DNA of 64,000 bases from Holacanthus passer (taxonomy: Eukaryota > Chordata > Actinopteri > Pomacanthidae), in NCBI GenBank assembly GCA_025331565.1, contig JAFREQ010000076.1, positions 1,178,001-1,242,000 on the forward strand, in the 5' to 3' direction. The position numbers and the translations under genes were made by a program. Of the stretch, positions 46,284 through 59,773 are shown piece by piece (positions within the stretch are counted from its first letter, which is position 1; every line of letters begins with the position of its first letter). The notes under the pieces were generated by a model. The model did not search any database. It was not told the origin of the DNA and saw nothing but the letters and a program-made list of their open reading frames with translations.

Positions 46284-49200
46284 GATTGTATAAAATTGGA
46301 TCTCTTTGTGGTCAGTATTGACAGGAGGACAAATTACAGCAACCAATAAGTCTTTCAAAGGACATATGGGAATGTAATTATTGCCTTGAGACCTTGAGAC
46401 AGCCTTGAAAAAATTTGAACCTACAGTATGTCTTAATGTTCCTCCCTGTTGGCACAAATTTTGAGTTCTGAACTTTAGTGTACATGGTTCATTTGTAAAA
46501 CACTTGTGTGTGTTCCCGGTGTTAGTTCAGCCAGGATAGATTTTAGCAGGTTGGGGCACTCCACATTTTATCACTAAACTAACATCAAAACTCCCTTTTG
46601 TCTTTAGTGAACCTGAGTAATAGGAAAACCTGAGACTTAAGCCTGATGTAGACTTCTGTGTTGAATCTACACAGAGCCTAATGGGCACATCTGTGGAAAA
46701 GACCAGTCGCTCAAAAAGCTTTTGTGTCGGCTTGTAAGAGAGTCTAATCCACAGATCATCATTCCACACAGACCAGTATTTTAAACGTGTGATTGGCAGG
46801 TAAAATGAAAAGTGGCTGGTGAATAGACAGAAAATGTCCTGCTCTGGAGCTCAGGCCTCTTTGCTGCCCTGCTGCCTTGTCCCTGCTCTTTGTTTTCATA
46901 TTTCATTAGCGGGGCTAGCAGCATGTAGCATCACCTTCAATTATCCTCCCTGTCAGTGGACTGACAGTGGCTGTCTGCTGGCTTTAGTGATTACAGGCTT
47001 CAGGGGACAGGTAATCAGGTCATGGTTACACTGTCACCCTGTCAGACTGCTGAGACCACAGGGAGCATATGGGATGAAAGAGGTCTCCCATCTCCAGTCA
47101 GTTATCTCTTAGCGGGCTTAGATATCCTGGATACTGTCTAGTCTGGAGCACATATGCTTTCATTTTGTTGCGGTACAGTGTGATGTGTTGATGTTCTTCT
47201 TTTAGAGTTATTGTGTGAATGGCATTAAGGATCATGGGATTCTGTCATGGACCAATAACACAGCCAGGCTTAACACGTTTGTGCTTTTTTGTTGTTTCCC
47301 ATTGACACTTACTGTATGTAACTTTGAATTGCTTTGATCCAGATTATTCACTTCATTGTACAGTTTAAAATATCTTGATTTCTCTGCCAGTCTGTGATTA
47401 TGAACTTAACGTCAGTGTGAGCATGTTAGCATGCTGAATTGATCATTTAGCCCAAAGCACTCGTGGAGACCAAAGATGGAGCTAAAAGGATTTATAAGAT
47501 CTTATAAGATATAAAAACAAGATTTCAAATGAAAGCTAATTTTACTGTAAATAGCCCAATGTTTGTTAACCTCAGCCATATCAACTTAAATGATGATGAT
47601 ATGTCAACGTTGTTTACAGTTTGTTTCTGCTTCCCCCAAGTGGCCAAATGTTTTCATTGCAGGTTTAAAACAAATACTTTCCTCTCATTAATTGAGAGAT
47701 GTCACAAATAAGTTTCAAGGCACTGCTAACACCTATTAGTGTTTCTGTTACTGAGTGATGGATAATGTTGCTGGAGGCCTGACTCCATAACATATTTCAG
47801 TTAAAGGCTGAAATGTTTTCAAGGCCCGTGAGCAGATATTCATTCAGGGCTATAAATTAGTAATCCCGGATTAAGAGTAAAACCCCATCATGTTTTCTGA
47901 AGTTTGAAAAGCATTCAAGTTTAAAGGTGGCCAATTGACATACACTTGATCAAATTAGGACACACATACTGTATATTACTATGCATTTCATTGCACAATC
48001 TTGTGCACATAATGTTCTGATTAGGCTACTGTAAATCTGATTAAGATGTATGTTTCAAGTGTTTACAGTTAAAGCAACATAATTCCCCTTGATAGTTAGG
48101 ACAGCCCATTCACAGAAGAATGTGACACAAAGGGACCCAACCCTTGGCCATCTCTGCATCATTCTGCATTTAAACACCATTAACAAGATGAGCATGTGGA
48201 TGACATAGTGGAAAAATATTTTAACATGCATTAATAGACATGTTATTCCGTCTGCCAAAATAAAACAGGACACTCTCCAAAAACTGGTTATCATACTCTA
48301 CAATGGTTGGCTGGATGTTTGATATTATTTCATGAGAATTGCAATCAAAACTCCACTGTGTAGTAATGTAATCTGGATGGAAGCATTTCTGGGAAGGACC
48401 CTGTCCATTTAATCAAATGCACTTGGTCTTTTTGCCAGAGAAATATGATTGCATAAGTTTAGATTTGATGCATACTATGTTGTTGCTGGTGAGAGTGTCA
48501 GTTTTGTTTTTTGGCATTGTGGTTATTGATAGGGACTGAAATGCAGGTGAGGAGGTGGGTAGGGAAGGTCAGGCAGTTGCAGAGCTGCTAGACATGCTTC
48601 TTCATTACATCTGGTCCAAAAGGTTGTGTTGATATCTGTATTGTATTTAAACTGGCACATCTTATGTTTCTTGTGTTATGCTGTTTTAAATACATGCAGC
48701 TAAAAAAACGGTAGAAAATGGACGGGTGCAAATACGACCTTGCTCTTTCATTCATCCAACCACCTCCTTCAATAGGTTGGTACTGTGATATTTGCACATA
48801 ATCAAAAGGTCCAGGTCTTCCTGGAGAAAGGTGGTAAGCAAGATGTGCCAGTCTTTATGTCGACCAAGAAAAACCCAAAAAAAGCATTCCACAAAATGGC
48901 ATAAAAGATACTGAATTTTGAAAAAAAGAAGAAATAAATACTTCAAAGAAGCAGCTTTCTAAATGCATCTCATATGCAAGCTACAATTTTTCAAAGTTGA
49001 CACGTAGTGGCCATCAATGGTACTGCATCTTCAAGCACTACGTAGCTTGTTTCAGCTATAAGCCATAAGCTTCTTGATTCAGCCATCGTGGGAATGTTTG
49101 CTGCTCGTGCTCACTATCAGTGCAGCTCACTATGCATCATTCTCAGTTTTTCTTTTTCTTTCTTTTAAGATTTTCCTATGAAAGGTACATGCAAATCTGG

Positions 49201-49594
49201 CTATTTATAATTGTAAATGTAAAAAGCTTGATGAATTTGATAGAAGTTTGGCTCATGATTCCTTTGAAGAACTGAGAAAATATCATGTGTGTTTCACTTT
49301 TACATAAATGGCTTCATGGATATTGTGGAAATGAAACCTGTTACCAGTAACATGACAGTCCACCCTGTCAGTTAGGTTCCTTTGTGCGGCTGTATGGAGT
49401 CCATGTGTTCCCCAGTGGTATTTCCTTTCCCTCCTAGTTTCCCTAATGATAGAATATTTGGGGCCTTGTGGTAAACAGAAATAGCAACACTTCTGAAGGA
49501 CAGGCTTCTCTTTTTGCACCACATGCTGAAGAAATAGAGGCTGCACTGTGAGTGTGTGTGTGTATTTTATTGAGCAGCTATTTCAAGTCCTCCG
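46284..49594. other. No gene seen
   Basis: AT-rich sequence. A short piece at about 47,410-47,465 (GTGAGCATGTTAGCATGC, then AGCCCAAAGCACTCGTG) resembles a common dispersed fish repeat. ORFs in the stretch look like chance. Confidence 0.45.
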
Positions 49595-49618
49595 TGACTG
49601 ACTGACTGACTGACTGAC
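49595..49618. repeat. (TGAC)6 microsatellite
   Basis: Six perfect TGAC units. Confidence 0.95.
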
Positions 49619-50326
49619 TTAGTTTTTTTCTAGTCAATTACATGGTCTGCTTTAGCCCAAGCTAATGCAGGCTGCTCCTGTGTGGACTAATGCATTTCTT
49701 ATCCACTTTGATTAGCTGTGGCGATGCCTTACTAAACCAGTGACATGCTGTATCACACACAGCAGAGAGGATGAGAGGTTTAGCTGACTCTTGTTGCTGT
49801 GGAGGCTTGTTATGTGCATGCTTGTTACCTGTCTGTGCTGATGCTAACATTCAGACTGATGTGATTATGGAACAGCACCAGCTCATTTTAGTTCAGTCTA
49901 CGGCACTTTAATCTTCACGCTAAAGTTTTTACGACCCGCATGGAATATCCCTCTTCTGTTTGATGTGATTATACAGACATCATATCTGTTTTGGAAAAAA
50001 TATTCTTCTATTTTCACTGGTGGTTTCATTCATTACAGATGGTCTTCGCATAAACAGTGGTGTGCAAACTTTTGCCTATGTGTGATGACTCATTTGAAGA
50101 GAAAAGCGGTTTGTTCTCAATGGAAGAAGTGCTCCTCAATTAATTCTCTCATTTCATTTCCAGAACAACAGAGCCACTCTCCTCTTTCCTCTGTTGCCAA
50201 CTAAAGCAGAAAACATCTTTGTCAGTTGCAGCTACAATTTAAATTTCCCCAGCCACCTTTTCTTTTTTACTTAAAAATAAAAAGGACTAGGTTAAGATAC
50301 TGGGACTTTTTTGTTTTTTCTTACAG
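49619..50326. other. No gene seen
   Basis: Spacer upstream of the orphan exon. It ends in a good T-rich tract before its acceptor. Confidence 0.4.
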
Positions 50327-50446
50327 AATCTCAGAACTAGTGGGGGAATTGCTGTCAGTGATATTGTCTCCCTTGTATCCGTTCTGCAAGTTTGAAGTTG
50401 AAGAGGAGTTCCTCCTGGTGCCAGAGGACGTTCCAACCACTTTCAG
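50327..50446 (+). CDS. Probable internal coding exon, gene not identified
   Basis: A 120-base segment lies between a strong acceptor (T-rich tract, CTTACAG) and a GTAACA donor. One frame is fully open and reads like protein: ISELVGELLSVILSPLYPFC then KFEVEEEFLLVPEDVP and TTF. The other two + frames contain stops, and this frame has one leading base and two trailing bases. So it is a symmetric exon that could be included or skipped without breaking frame. There is no ATG in it, so translation must begin upstream. I do not recognise the protein and found no second exon of the same gene nearby. It may belong with the possible promoter at 44.6 kb and continue past this window. Confidence 0.4.
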
Positions 50447-53400
50447 GTAACATTTAATCCCTCTTTACAGAATCACTTTTTTCTTTCTTGAATTTCTTGC
50501 AACAGTTCTTGCAAAATCCAACCCTCGTGTCTGTCAATGCCAAAACAATTTTATTGATCCCGCCTCCTTTTCTGGCTATACTTGGGCCATATCTTTTCCT
50601 GGGGACAACTCCAGTGTTTCCCATGCATTGATTTATTTGTGGTGGCCTGCCGCAATATCAACATCAACAGCTGCACATTGATTTATTATTTAAAATGGGT
50701 AAAATCGTACAGATAATGGATGGATGGAAAATGGGTAAAATCTTATTTCATTATAGAGCTGTGTGCAATGCATTGATTTGCTCAGCCTCTCCTTGCCCCC
50801 CTGTCTCTCTCTCTCTCTCTCCCTCTCGCTCTCTCGCTCTCTCACAAACACATTGACAACACACCCGTCTGTGAATAGCCCCTCCTCTTCGTGCACACTC
50901 TGTGTCAAAAGATGATCATGCGCTGGAGGAAGGATTGCTGTTGGCTTTTACCCGCAGAAAAGACAGCTGGCTGATTTCCTGAAAACAATCAATCCAGAGT
51001 TCAAGAATTGTTAGTATCAAGAACACTTGTTGATAGTTCAAACTGATGCATTTTAGTTAATTGCAATAGGGTACACCGCCCTGTCCATGCTTCTAACACA
51101 ATGCTGTCGATCTCTGAGACCTACTCCTCACATAAGTTGTTAGTAAACATGTAATGAGCCTAGCTAGTTAAGAATAACTTAACTTAAGGCATACTGCAGT
51201 CAAGTGAGCCATCATTTGTAAAAACCTGGTCAAGCCAACCACTGCTTGGATGTTGATGCGCATCTGTTTGCACTGTTATGGCTGACAGGGATGAAAGACT
51301 TGCAGTTATTTGACACACGAAGAGGCAATGGAGCTGCATATATTGTTCAGTTATTTATTTGCCCCTTCCCCCCTGGTCAGCTACCACCACGAATAGAATC
51401 TAATTCTGTGGGAAAAACTGGACTGTGAGTAATAATCACAGCTATTCGTTTGGGTTTTAATGTTATAAAACCATAGATTTTTAATGTCAGAAAACCACAA
51501 TTCCAGTTAATTGAAATAAGCCACAGTGAGCTCAGCTCCCATTAGTCCAGTCCTTCACATAATATTTACTAAAATGTTTGGAACTGCATTATGCAACTCT
51601 GCTTCTCCTGATTTAAATTACTTGCAGACAGTGTTGAGGGGTCAGGGGAAATATAAAATGTGTTTTATGTGTGTCTTTATAGTGAAGTAATATTGAAATC
51701 ATGTTTACTGTGTTGAGCAATACCTTGTAGCAGCGAAGACTTTGGTTGATGCTCTCTCCTCTGCTCTCTGCTCCTCTTGCTGTGGTTTTTGGAAGAGCTC
51801 CTAATCTACTGGACTTGAGAAATCTTCCTGCGGGGTCGCCCCAGTAATCAGGCCCGAGCTGGGCCTTCCAAACCAGCCAAACCTCTGGCTGCCTCCCGTC
51901 TGACCACCGGGCCACACACCCGCACGTTTGATGCTAAAAATGCCGCAGAGGAGCTCAGAAATTACACTCAATAAATACAGAAATCAAATAAAACAATTTC
52001 CAAATATTAGCCTTGCAATCTACTTGCCTGCAGTCATATAAAACTGCCTTTGTTGCTCACAGTAAATAGGTTTCCCTCTACCCTGCCAACTTAAACAGTA
52101 ATGTTGGGTCAATGGCTGTGTGGCTTGGCTTAATTAAACTCTCTGTTGATTTGCAGAGACAGGGTCCCAGATAGTGGTTTGGGTCTGCTTGGAGTCCTGA
52201 CACTGTTCTTAATGATGCCAACACTTCATTAATGCCGGCTGTACATGAAGACGCTCACTCTCTTTGCTGAGTTGAGGACCACGTTTCCATCAGCAACTGG
52301 CCCAGACTCTGTTTAAGCTTATGTTTAACTTAAAGCACTTCTGACAACAAGTACAATTAGAAATTACTATAAAAGATGAAAATGTCCTTTTAACCAATCT
52401 TACTTTTAGAACTATTTCAACCCCACGATCAGCAGGACCCTTCAAATGTACTCAAATATAACAGCTAATCTCTGGCTTAGTTTGCTCAGTTTTGATATTA
52501 TAATGATTTTGTACCGCTTCACATACGTTTAGTTTACTGGTAGTGTTATTTTCAGACTTGCTGTCTTTTAGAGGAAAAAATCTGAACGATATGTGCATGA
52601 TATTGGTTGATTAGCTGTCATTGGTTGTTGTAACTCTTTTCAATTCACTTGTATGGGCTTCACATTCTTTTTTTATTGAAAGTTTTATCATGAGTGTGCT
52701 AAATTTAGGTCAGTAAGAATTCATAATGTCAGTATAAATAAGAGGAACCAATTTGGTGATACAACTTGAAGTCAGCTTGCCTTGCAGCCTGACTGTTCAG
52801 GCTGATGTTAATTTCCCACAGAAGCACCCAGTGTGATCTCACATGTGGCTTTCAGCAATTATACCCCCCAATCCCAGGTGACCCAGCTGATCCCAGCTGT
52901 AATATTTTCTCATGCCAGCAAGTCAGTGAAAGAAAAGTAACAGTCAGCAATTGCACACAGTTATACATAACTATGGCTTTATAATTCCTCCCCAGGAGAG
53001 TCTGGATTCAGTTTGCAGGATGGGTGAACTTTACCAGCTGCTATCAAATTGTAACCAATTGGGAAAAAAAGGGAACATTTTATCAAAGAAAGGAAGTTTA
53101 CATTATAATAAGGTTATATGGTCAGATGTGTGCGGTACTTGTGTTGCCTTTAAGACTGATCCATTAAATGATACTCAAACACAGAACAACTGTAGGCTTG
53201 AATAATGGCTGTTAAAAGCTAGTAGTTTCCTTTTATTGCAAAGAATATGAGCTGTGGTGGAAAAACTGTAGAAACTCAAACTGTTCCAGCAGCACTGCAC
53301 TGTCCATCTGTACGCTCAGTAAGGTCTGAGCACTTATTTTCTGTCAAACTTTCATTTCACTCCTCATGCCCAATCTGAAAGGAGTGTGCTCTGATATCGA

Positions 53401-56400
53401 CATTGCAATCACCCACTTCTTACCCTTCTATTGATCAGGAGAAATTGTTGTTTTGAGTGTCAAACACTATAAACTCAAGGCTGAAACTGAAAAGTTTCCA
53501 GAAGTAGCTCCACAGCTTACCATAGAAACTTTCAGCCATTTGAAATGTATGCTTTGAGATTGTGTCAGTTATTCATCTCCAGAATCCACTCGCACACCAC
53601 TTAAAATGTTGATGTAAAATGCCTTAGTGGCACGCTCTGGAAATGCCACTTGCAAGGAGCACATATTGATACTTCTGTATGCAGCACTGATGTGAGATTG
53701 ATACAGGATGAATGCATGTGGAAAGACTTGTATAATGGCTCCAACTGAACTCTACTTGTCCTATACATATCCCAACTTGAAAAAGAGTCCACTGTTTACC
53801 CAGTAATCTCAGAGAGAGCAATGGTAGCGCTGGAGTGCATGAGTGTGTATGGGGGGGTTGGGGGGGAGGGATAGGAGATTGCATGAAGGACCCTCAGGAT
53901 AGAGGCCTCAGATCTACTTACCATCTCTTCATAACATTAAAAGGATGATATTACTTTGCTGAAAGCACAGAATTTCAATGAGAGCAGGAACAAACAAAAA
54001 TGTTAAAGAATTCATTATAATATCATTTAGTAGATCAAAAGATTGGGCTGAGGCTAGAGATACTTCTCAGTGATTAATGTACTGTATGTGGCTCTGCAAA
54101 CTCATCTGCAGTGAGCAGAGAGCAGGAGAGAAGCAAAGATCTACAGTATATACTGTATAGTGCATGTGGTGTCTGTGTGACTGTACTGTATGATTGCTTG
54201 ACTTTCTGCTTCTGTTGATATTGTACTGTCCATATATCTATCACCTTAGCCTTTAGCAGTGCTGTCAAGACACACTCAGACAAATGTTCCCAAACTGGGG
54301 TCTAGTGCTCCCCTGGAGTCCTGTAGTGCAGCATTTCTCTCAGCTGTGTGGCAGGGACATTGTAAGATGCCACGCATGACTGGGGTGAAAAATGAGGAGT
54401 GGAACTAAAGTTGAATGACTCTGTTTCATATTGAAACAATAAACAAACAAGAGTGTTTTCACACTTGCAATAGGCCTATAGTTATGAAGTGGGAGTATCC
54501 ACTGCTTCAGGAAGTGTTTTTTTCCCCATTCTGTATTCACGTTTCAAGTTTTGTTTGCCAATAGTTTTTTATGTACATGTCCAGCAGACACAGAGCATCA
54601 TCATCATTCATTTGGAGTTGTGTTTGTGGCCATGTGTTGAATGTAAGTCCAAACTGCTAGTTGCTCCACTATGTTCGCCAGGTAACTGTGTCTGTCTGCC
54701 TTTTGGTGCTGAACATTCCCTGTTCAACACATTCTCAGAAACGGCAGCACCCACTTTGCGACCCTGTACTATCAAGATTCAGGTCAGCAAGATTTTTCAG
54801 AAGGCAAAATGAAATCTTAGTACAATAGACACACGTGGTGAATTTGATGAATCTTGCTGTCAGGCTCACTCTCAAAGGAGAACATTGTGTCTCTTATGTT
54901 TCAAAACTTGCACCTTGGTTTAATTTGCACCTTAATAATGTTCAGTTAAATTTGACCTGTTTTTTGCTAATTTCCGCAAAATTTGTAATGGTTGATGAAA
55001 TTAAGTTGGTCTGATAGATTGTCAAACAACATCAGTTCTGGTCAGAGATTTTACTTTTTGGAATAATATTCACATCTAATTTAATACTGAATTTTGCAAG
55101 ACATTATGCTGTTTATTCTTAGAATCCATGAAGTTGGTAGGTATCAGTGTTTTGGTTGGGAATACTTGAAAGGCAAATGCTAAATGGGCCTGAAACCTGG
55201 TACTCCAGTCAAAGTAGAGTTCATACTATACTGTGTATTTGAGTGTTTTTGGGGATTCATCACATGGAATTGTTTGGGAGCAGTTGTGGTTGGATTTTTT
55301 TTATTTCATTGGCACAGCAGAGCTGCAGCCTCTTTTGCTTGTTATAAATATTATACAGTATATGCTGCATGATTCCAGTTCGGACATTTAGCCAAGACAG
55401 TGCCCCTTCACTTCTGCCCAAGATCTTTTCACCCCAGTATCACAGCTGATAGCTTTGCAGGGAAACGTGACCGTGGCAGAGAGCAACAATGCACATGTGC
55501 CAGTATTAAAGGTTCAGCTGAAGACCAATTAGTGTTTTTTATGAAAGGAATAGAGAGTTAGGAAGCATAGCCATATTTTACAGGGCAGCTTGTGTTTCAA
55601 TCTGTGTTGCAGGCATGACATCAGTGTCTCTGTGTTGAGACAGGAAAATCTTATCCCGCTGCCACTGTCATAAAAGCAACACAATAATGAAATGACATCA
55701 CAGTGCACCAGTAATTAAATGAGCAGACTGCTGTCTTGGAGTTTTTACTAGGCTGGGAGATTGTGAGTAACAGTGTAGCACACTGGAGAATAGGGTGTCA
55801 GTGAATGCAGCCCTGAAGCTATGGGCTTGTTGAGTGTCAAATTCACTCATTTATTATCTTTTTTTGGTAAGAACACATTTTGTATTGCCTTGTCGTCATG
55901 CCTTGACCCAAATGTGTATATATACACTCACATAGACTTTTCTGCTGTGTGCTCTGATCTCCTTATTGTGACTCATACTTGACATAGTAACACAGCATCT
56001 TAGTTTTCTAAGTGACCGGGGGAGCCGGGCAGTATGGCAGATGACAGTTTAAACCATCTAATCTGCCTGGCCTTCAGCCTGGCATTAAATGGCTTCGCTG
56101 CTGGTGGATGGAGATGAGTTTAATTATTACATTTCAGGCAAAAACTCATTAGCTCAGTGACCTGCCAAGCAGCAGAGGCCAGCGTCGATACTCAGGCTGC
56201 ATGATACCAGAGGCTAGCCTGTCTGACTGTGGGTGATGAATTAATCACAGTCCGCGCTCCTGCCGTGCCTGGCAGCAGACAGCAGCAGCACTTGGTTTCC
56301 TTGCTCCTGTCTTACCATGAAAGGCAGGTTCCTTCCTCAATAAGCCACAGAAAAGGGTGAAGTGGAACATTTTAAGACTGACTTTACTGAATCTCATGTT

Positions 56401-56822
56401 TTGTCATTGAGCAGATTTACAAGGAGACTCGTGCAGCTTTTGTTTCTGGTTGTACCGTGTGTAATAACTCGTGCTTATTCAGAGATTGTGCATTGTGCCA
56501 GAGCATCATTTGCATAAGAAAATGCTAATTTCATCATTCATTCTTTTAAGTAGCTGCTACTCTGTTGTGTTTTTACATAAATTGTCATTCGTTTTCCCTA
56601 CATCAAAGAAAACTCATATTCACAACTGGGCATGTGGGGAGGCTCAGTGCATTGAGTGCTACTCTAAACAGGGAAGTGTTAAACACTTCAGCCAGTAAAC
56701 AAGCCTGCTGATCTCACTCCATCTCCCTTGGGGGGCAGGTCCACCACGTAGCCTGACTATTTACCATGTATAAGTTCCCCTAAGAACTTTTATAAAAACT
56801 CCATTTATTAGAACTTCAAAGA
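50447..56822. other. No gene supported
   Basis: If the exon at 50.3 kb is real this may be intron. It holds a (CT)n run at 50,801-50,842. A GC-richer minus-strand ORF lies near 51,740-51,915 (WSDGRQPEVWLVWKAQLGPD) with no family match that I know. A G-run is present at about 53,851-53,867. The rest is AT-rich. Confidence 0.4.
50801..50842. repeat. CT microsatellite
   Basis: CTGTCTCTCTCTCTC and following imperfect CT/CTCG units. The opposite strand gives a spurious ERERER peptide. Confidence 0.93.
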
Positions 56823-57188
56823 ATGTCCGGGCTTGCCGGGGGGGAGGAGGAATCTTCTATCAGTCCGCCTCGTTATGCCTTGAGCAAGAGAACCTCTCTC
56901 TTCTCCCTGCTGATGGATACGATGCAAATAAGCTGCTGGAGGAAGAAGGACAAGATCGAGCAAAAACAGGAGGCAGAGGAGAGCAAGGAGATGAGCAAAG
57001 CTAAGGCCATGAATAAGGGATGTGATCTGTGTCATCAGTCCTTAACACTTTTCCAAACAGTGATGAAACAGAAGCTCTTTCATCTTCCAGCCAATGGCCA
57101 TGAATCTCACCATGACTTTTTCCGCGCTGACAACCAGGATCAGCTCTATAATCTGCCAAACCAAAATGATGTTCAGTCTTGCACATAA
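56823..57188 (+). CDS. 121-codon ORF, doubtful
   Basis: The frame opens at ATG 56,823 and stops at 57,186-57,188. The middle is charged and looks helical (CWRKKDKIEQKQEAEESKE) after a hydrophobic patch, with GC content higher than its flanks. I recognise no domain. It could be an exon, a decayed retrocopy or chance, since the minus strand is open over much of the same stretch. Confidence 0.2.
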   Translation: MSGLAGGEEESSISPPRYALSKRTSLFSLLMDTMQISCWRKKDKIEQKQEAEESKEMSKAKAMNKGCDLCHQSLTLFQTVMKQKLFHLPANGHESHHDFFRADNQDQLYNLPNQNDVQSCT

Positions 57189-57997
57189 TGGAGACAGTGG
57201 TTACTTTATTCTACTGGTAGCAGAAGATTGGGGGGGTTACCTAGTGGTGCATGCTGGGTAGCATCAGCTTGATGCCTCATTGATTCCCTGTTGGAGTGAC
57301 TGGAGCACAGGTCACAGTGGGGTCAACGCAATTAGAGATGAACCCATGGTCTTTAATGAGGAGGAGGGATGAAAGGGTTGCCAATTACTCTGTGCTGCTT
57401 TGTACTGAAAACAACCTGGTGTTTTTAAGACCAAGCATGGCTATCCTTCTGTGCCTCTTGACTTGTTTATTCTTTACATTCTTTTCATTTAATTAGTGCT
57501 CATGTTCATGTTTCTTTTTTTAGAATTTGCAATTTGTACACTTATTGTTGACCCTGTTCATGGGGTTTATTGAGGTCAGCAGGGCAGTATTAGAGGGGCC
57601 CTGCCATGTTCTTTGGCAGACTGGATGCTAAGGTTGAAATGCCTGTTACTGTGTGTGCACACATGCAAATTTGGGGTATAGATGTAAGACTTTCCAAACC
57701 ATTATCTGAAGAATAATTGGAAGAATAATTGCCTGAGTGTTAAAGGTAACACTTTAGCAATTAGTGAAGATTGAAAAAAACCCTCAGAATGTGTGTAGGT
57801 ATTGAAAATCCAATTAGGATCTACAGGAAACTTCAATCGCAGTGTGCTTATTACGATAAACTAAGCAGTGCCATCTTCTATTCAAGCAGTTTTTTCCTGT
57901 ATCACATACATTCATTGTTTTTAGTAGAGAAAGGAAGCAGATAAGAGGAGAAGTGAAGTGTTTGTATCCTCTCTATTATCTGTGTTGGGTGGTTTAG
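57189..57997. other. No gene seen
   Basis: AT-rich spacer with a few short ORFs. Confidence 0.45.
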
Positions 57998-58370
57998 TTT
58001 AACATTTGGGGAAAAACGGATGTTCACATTCTTACAGAAAGTTAGGTGAGAAGACCAGTACCTTTCCGTGGACAGAAACTGGAACCAGGAGGCGGTTAGC
58101 ATAGCTTAGTGGGAAACTTGAAGGGGGAAATGGCGTGCCTGGCTTTGTCCAAAGCCAAAGAAATCCACCTACGAGCCCCTCTAAAGCTCACTAATTAACA
58201 TGTTATATCTTGTTTATTTAGATATCTGAATTAAAGTAAAAAGTAAAGTAAAAATGTCCCCCTGCTTCCAGCCTTTGTGTGAAGCTAAGCTCAGTCTTTT
58301 GGCTGTAGATTCACATTTAATGGACAGATATGAGATCTCATTTAATTTCCAAATTTCCCAAAATGTTAAA
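57998..58370 (+). mobile_element. MITE-like dispersed repeat, copy 1
   Basis: The left end TTTAACATTTGGGGAAA is mirrored by TTTCCCAAAATGTTAAA at the right end, an inverted repeat with one mismatch. Inside are GTTAGGTGAGAAGACCAG, CCTGGCTTTGTCC, CTTCCAGCCTTTGTGTG and GAAGCTAAGCTCAG, which are landmarks of a repeat common in percomorph fish. A second copy in the same direction lies about 1.1 kb further on. Confidence 0.75.
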
Positions 58371-59446
58371 GTATTCTTTTAAATGCTACATGCGTTTTCT
58401 GGTTTTGCAGAACTTAGTATAAGTCAGTTTATATAATAGAATTATACCCAGATCAATGAGTTCATATTAGCTGTGTGTCCACCGCAGAGACTTTCCCCAG
58501 TGACAAGGAACATTTTGATGAATTCAGTGCATTTCCACTGCAGGGACCAGGGTCTAACTTAAGTTATGGGGACATTATTTGATATGAATCTTTTTGGTCA
58601 AGTACTTGCACCATTTTATTGTGGTGTGCGCTGTGTTTTTTTTTCATACGTTCATACTACCTTGCCTATTCTTCGTGGGCCTTAGCCCGCAGTGGAAACA
58701 CAGACAACAAAAGGCTGACTCAACTTATTGAGATCAACTTATTTTCCCTCCTTCACTGTCAGACAGGTCATGAATCAGGAAGCAGTTTGTCAGAGTTAAC
58801 AGGAAGTTGGTAATGTGGAGGAGTTTTTCTTTGTGTGTTAGCAATTTCCAGCCCTTCCGTCATCATTCTGTGGTAATAAATACATGAACATGTGGTGATT
58901 TAAGGTCAGGGTGTCTGAACATTTCCAAGTCTCAAAAGCTGCCCAACATATCTGTGCTGACAAGAGCACAAAGAACATTGTTGGTAACCATTGAGATTGG
59001 TCATCTTTGTTGATCTTTGATCTGTGTTTACAGTACTTTTAATGACAGAGCTTGCTGAGATGTTGAGACAGACACTGATTGATATCTGTAATAGTAATTC
59101 CAAAAGGATTTAAATGACTGAGGTGTTGCTTGTTTTTTAAGGAAAAGACATAGTTTAACATTTATTTAAGATTTTAGTGAACACCATGCAGTTATGCAGC
59201 AACAGCCTGCGTCAAACTCCCACGCAGTACACTTCACATTTCCACTGCCCAGACCAGCCATAGGTCATGATCTTCTACTGTGACCATCTGAGGATTTTGG
59301 AGTTGTATGGAGTTTTTATGCCTTGCTCAAATACATATCAATGGTGGCTATTTAGGGATCTGGTAAATTAATTGACAATCGGTCAATTATCAATGTCATT
59401 ATCGATATACTAATTAGTCACCTGATTAAAATGTCAGAATTCCTTT
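58371..59446. other. No gene seen
   Basis: Spacer between two copies of the same repeat. Only short ORFs are present. Confidence 0.45.
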
Positions 59447-59773
59447 CAAGGAATATTTAGACATTTGTTTTAATGCTGAGAGTTAGATGAGAAGATTGAT
59501 ACTACTCTCATGTTTAATGTTTAAATTATGTATGTGCTGGAATGTGTCTTGGCTTTGCACAGTGACTTCCTGACAACCTCTTAGTGACGACAAGATGGAT
59601 TGTGTCGTCTTTGGACCGAGCCAGGCTAGTTGTTTCCTCTTATTTCCAGTCTTTATGCTAAGCTAAGTTATCCATCTGCTGGTTCCAGCTTACATTACAG
59701 ATACATACAGTACAGTTATTGAAGTGGTACTCAAGAAGTATGCTTCCTAAAATTTCAAACTGTTCTCCTTTAA
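59447..59773 (+). mobile_element. MITE-like dispersed repeat, copy 2
   Basis: It begins AAGGAATATTTAGACATTT and ends AAATTTCAAACTGTTCTCCT, an imperfect inverted pair. Inside are GAGAGTTAGATGAGAAGATT, GAGCCAGGCTAGTTGTTTCC, CCAGTCTTTATGCTAAGCTA and CTGCTGGTTCCAGCTTAC. The landmarks and direction match the copy at 57,998. Confidence 0.75.
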
